From NCBI GenBank assembly GCA_009829735.1, contig CM020618.1, forward strand, positions 15,730,568-15,794,567: DNA of 64,000 nucleotides, given 5' to 3'. Origin of the DNA: Pyropia yezoensis (taxonomy: Eukaryota > Rhodophyta > Bangiophyceae > Bangiales > Bangiaceae). A program made the position numbers and the translations under genes. Below are positions 62,285 to 64,000 of this stretch, in pieces; positions within the stretch are counted from its first letter, which is position 1; each line of letters opens with the position of its first letter. The notes beneath the pieces are model-generated. The model made no database searches. It saw only the letters and a list, made by a program, of their open reading frames with translations, and was not told where the DNA came from.

Positions 62285-64000
62285 ATGGCTACCCTCCCTG
62301 GCACGACGGTGCCCGAAGGGGTAGACCCCGCGTCCCTTGACGCATCCCTGGTCACCGCGGGGGACGGTGCCCAACCCGGCGTTCTCCCTACGGGTGAAGC
62401 AGACCTGGGCGTGACATCCGGTAGTGGACTGGAGTCTACAGGCGGCCAAGTACCGCCTGCTCCCGTTCCTCCGGCTGTTCCTCCTGTGGGAGCCACCCCG
62501 GGGTCAACGGCGTTCGAGTCCGCTCGCAGCAGACGTCTCCCTCCTGTCGGTTCTACTCTTCAACCTCCAGGGATAGCCCCTGGTGTGTTTACTCCTGGAC
62601 CCACACATGGCAGCTGGGTGTATACACCTCTTCCTGTGGGCACTGGCAGTGCCAGAGGCACCGCTATGACTGGTTCTACGGGTCTTCCTGAGACTTCGAC
62701 TCCTGGGACCGGCCAAGCTTTTCCTCCCCTTGCGTCCTATGGGGCGGGGAGCTCCAAGACCGGTAACCGGAGCAGCCGTAGGCGTCGGCGTCGTCGCCGT
62801 CGCTCTAGCACCAGCGAGACCAGTTCCTCCAGCTCTGAGGAGGGATATGACTGGGATGCATCTCCCGGTCCTACCCGGCGCAGGCTAGTCGAGTTCGACT
62901 TCCCTGCCCACCAAGTGGGAGATGCCACCCTGAACAAGGTCACGTATTGGGGTAACTACCGGCTGGAGAACCAAGACCAAGGTTACACCCGGAAGATGGC
63001 CAAGAAGATGGCATCCCTGAGCCGGCGAATGCAGCCGAGTTTTGGGGGACATCCTAAGTTTTCCGGGAAGAGACCGGCGCTTATCTTTGCCTTCCTGCGC
63101 CGGTTTGTCAAGGCATGCAATGACAACGATGTGTCCGAGGGCAAGGCTCTCTATCTCCTGATTAACTTCATGACCGGAGAAGCGGAACAGCGGTTTGCAC
63201 AGGTTCTACCAGACTCTGCCGGGCACATTGTTGGACGTACCGTCGCGAGTTATCCGGAGGCGGTCAACTGGCTCCTGTCCAACTACGCAGACGCGGACTC
63301 CCTGCGTAAGGCAGTCGGTAGGCTGAACCGGGCAACCATGGAGAGACAAGAGACTCCAGAGGCGTTCGCCCGTCGTGTCCGGGAGATGAGCGATGCTTGT
63401 GGCAACGTTTACCCTGAGGACAGGCTCAAGATGATCTTCTCGGAGGGGCTTCCTGAATATCTTCAAGTGGATGCGGAGAACTACAACCAGGAACATCAAG
63501 AACATACCTTCCAGCAGTTGATGGCCTACACCCAGGGCAAGCACCGGCAAGCCAAGGCCCTCCAGGCTCCTATGGTATCAACTCCCAAGCCGTTGTCGCG
63601 AGTTCGTCCCGGACCCGACAAGTATAAGGGAGGTGATAACCCTGTACCGGTACTCGCAGTTGGCGAGGCCTCACCCATGGAGTCAAGGGACAAGTGGGGC
63701 GGCTTCGTTTCTAAGGAGCAACCTTCCCTGGTCGCCCCCAAGCAGATCAGGAACCAGCGATTCCGGTCTTGCTGGCTCTGCCAGAAGGAGGATCATATGT
63801 CCTACCAGTGCCCGACCATTCCCAAGGATCTCCAGGAGAAACTCAAGCGTCAAGGACTAATGTTTGCAAAGGCGGTCAACTGGGCTGACCGGCGGGCACC
63901 CTCCAAGATGGACAAGGCACAGGTACATGCCATCCGAGTGGCAACCTTACAGAGCATCACGGAGGCTCTGACAAGGGAAGCTCCTACGGACTTTGACCTG
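62285..64000 (+). CDS. gag: Gag of LTR element 4, open to window end (partial)
   Basis: 572 codons without a stop from the ATG at 62285 (CAACATGGC) to the last base. The Pro/Ser/Gly-rich N-terminus carries an Arg cluster followed by Ser (SSRRRRRRRRSSTSETSSSS). A capsid-like region (VTYWGNYRLENQDQGYTRK, RPALIFAFLRRFVKACNDND, YPEAVNWLLSNYADADSL, ETPEAFARRVREMSDACGN) has the pattern of retrotransposon Gag. A CCHC knuckle CWLCQKEDHMSYQC lies near residue 500. It is only distantly like the gag of elements 1 and 2. The frame is intact and should continue beyond the window, perhaps into pol. Confidence 0.9.
   Translation, partial: MATLPGTTVPEGVDPASLDASLVTAGDGAQPGVLPTGEADLGVTSGSGLESTGGQVPPAPVPPAVPPVGATPGSTAFESARSRRLPPVGSTLQPPGIAPGVFTPGPTHGSWVYTPLPVGTGSARGTAMTGSTGLPETSTPGTGQAFPPLASYGAGSSKTGNRSSRRRRRRRRRSSTSETSSSSSEEGYDWDASPGPTRRRLVEFDFPAHQVGDATLNKVTYWGNYRLENQDQGYTRKMAKKMASLSRRMQPSFGGHPKFSGKRPALIFAFLRRFVKACNDNDVSEGKALYLLINFMTGEAEQRFAQVLPDSAGHIVGRTVASYPEAVNWLLSNYADADSLRKAVGRLNRATMERQETPEAFARRVREMSDACGNVYPEDRLKMIFSEGLPEYLQVDAENYNQEHQEHTFQQLMAYTQGKHRQAKALQAPMVSTPKPLSRVRPGPDKYKGGDNPVPVLAVGEASPMESRDKWGGFVSKEQPSLVAPKQIRNQRFRSCWLCQKEDHMSYQCPTIPKDLQEKLKRQGLMFAKAVNWADRRAPSKMDKAQVHAIRVATLQSITEALTREAPTDFDL

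Noticed and set aside
1..64000. CRISPR arrays, rRNA genes, bacterial-type operons
   Set aside because: No regularly spaced short repeats with unique spacers, no rRNA signature, and spliced eukaryotic genes throughout.

Overview
The window is nuclear DNA of a very GC-rich eukaryote. It has long G/C homopolymers, Ala/Gly/Pro-rich insertions inside conserved proteins, few and short GT-AG introns, and large LTR retroelements. My best guess is a bangialean red alga (Porphyra/Pyropia type). That rests on base composition and gene style only; no marker gene settles it.

The left part (1-38 kb) holds widely spaced housekeeping genes. A WDR18/IPI3-like ribosome-biogenesis WD40 protein (588-2099, +) converges on an FSP1/AIFM2-like FAD oxidoreductase (2523-4840, -). 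An open frame of about 2,090 codons of disordered sequence (to 11050, -) lies upstream of the oxidoreductase and is in frame with it if one base is missing from a C16 run. Two low-complexity ORFs of doubtful status follow (13985-14998, +; 15284-16936, -). Then come a two-exon zuotin/DNAJC2 chaperone (19025-21194, -), an unrecognised 154-aa protein (22761-23225, +), a GH1 beta-glycosidase (24075-25715, +), VPS16 of HOPS/CORVET (26081-30774, -, one intron), RGP1 of the Ric1-Rgp1 Rab GEF (31323-33952, +), and an unrecognised multi-pass membrane protein (35072-37852, -). VPS16 and RGP1, both vesicle-traffic genes, are divergent and share a promoter gap of about 0.55 kb.

The right part (38-64 kb) is mobile DNA. 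A roughly 353-bp direct repeat pair lies upstream of the membrane-protein gene. A PIF/Harbinger element follows, with a three-exon DDE transposase (39834-41658, +) and a convergent Myb/SANT-like partner (42281-43255, -), and then a 505-bp MITE with perfect 14-bp TIRs (43810-44314). An unknown Cys-motif gene (from 45306) is split by a 10.9-kb Ty3/gypsy element on the minus strand (45974-56908; LTR, gag, PR-RT-RH-IN-chromodomain, plus an antisense ORF) and again by a second copy of the same family on the plus strand (LTR at 57855, intact gag). That second copy is interrupted by a third LTR element (LTR 60783-61250), which appears interrupted by a fourth (LTR about 61668-62075) whose gag is open to the window end. 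Three families carry the same putative primer-binding site.

Four genes (FSP1-like, VPS16, RGP1, Harbinger transposase) are broken in frame exactly at a 13-17 nt G/C run. In all four, one extra G restores the conserved protein, which points to systematic homopolymer under-calling in the assembly. All assignments come from reading the translations; no database search was possible.
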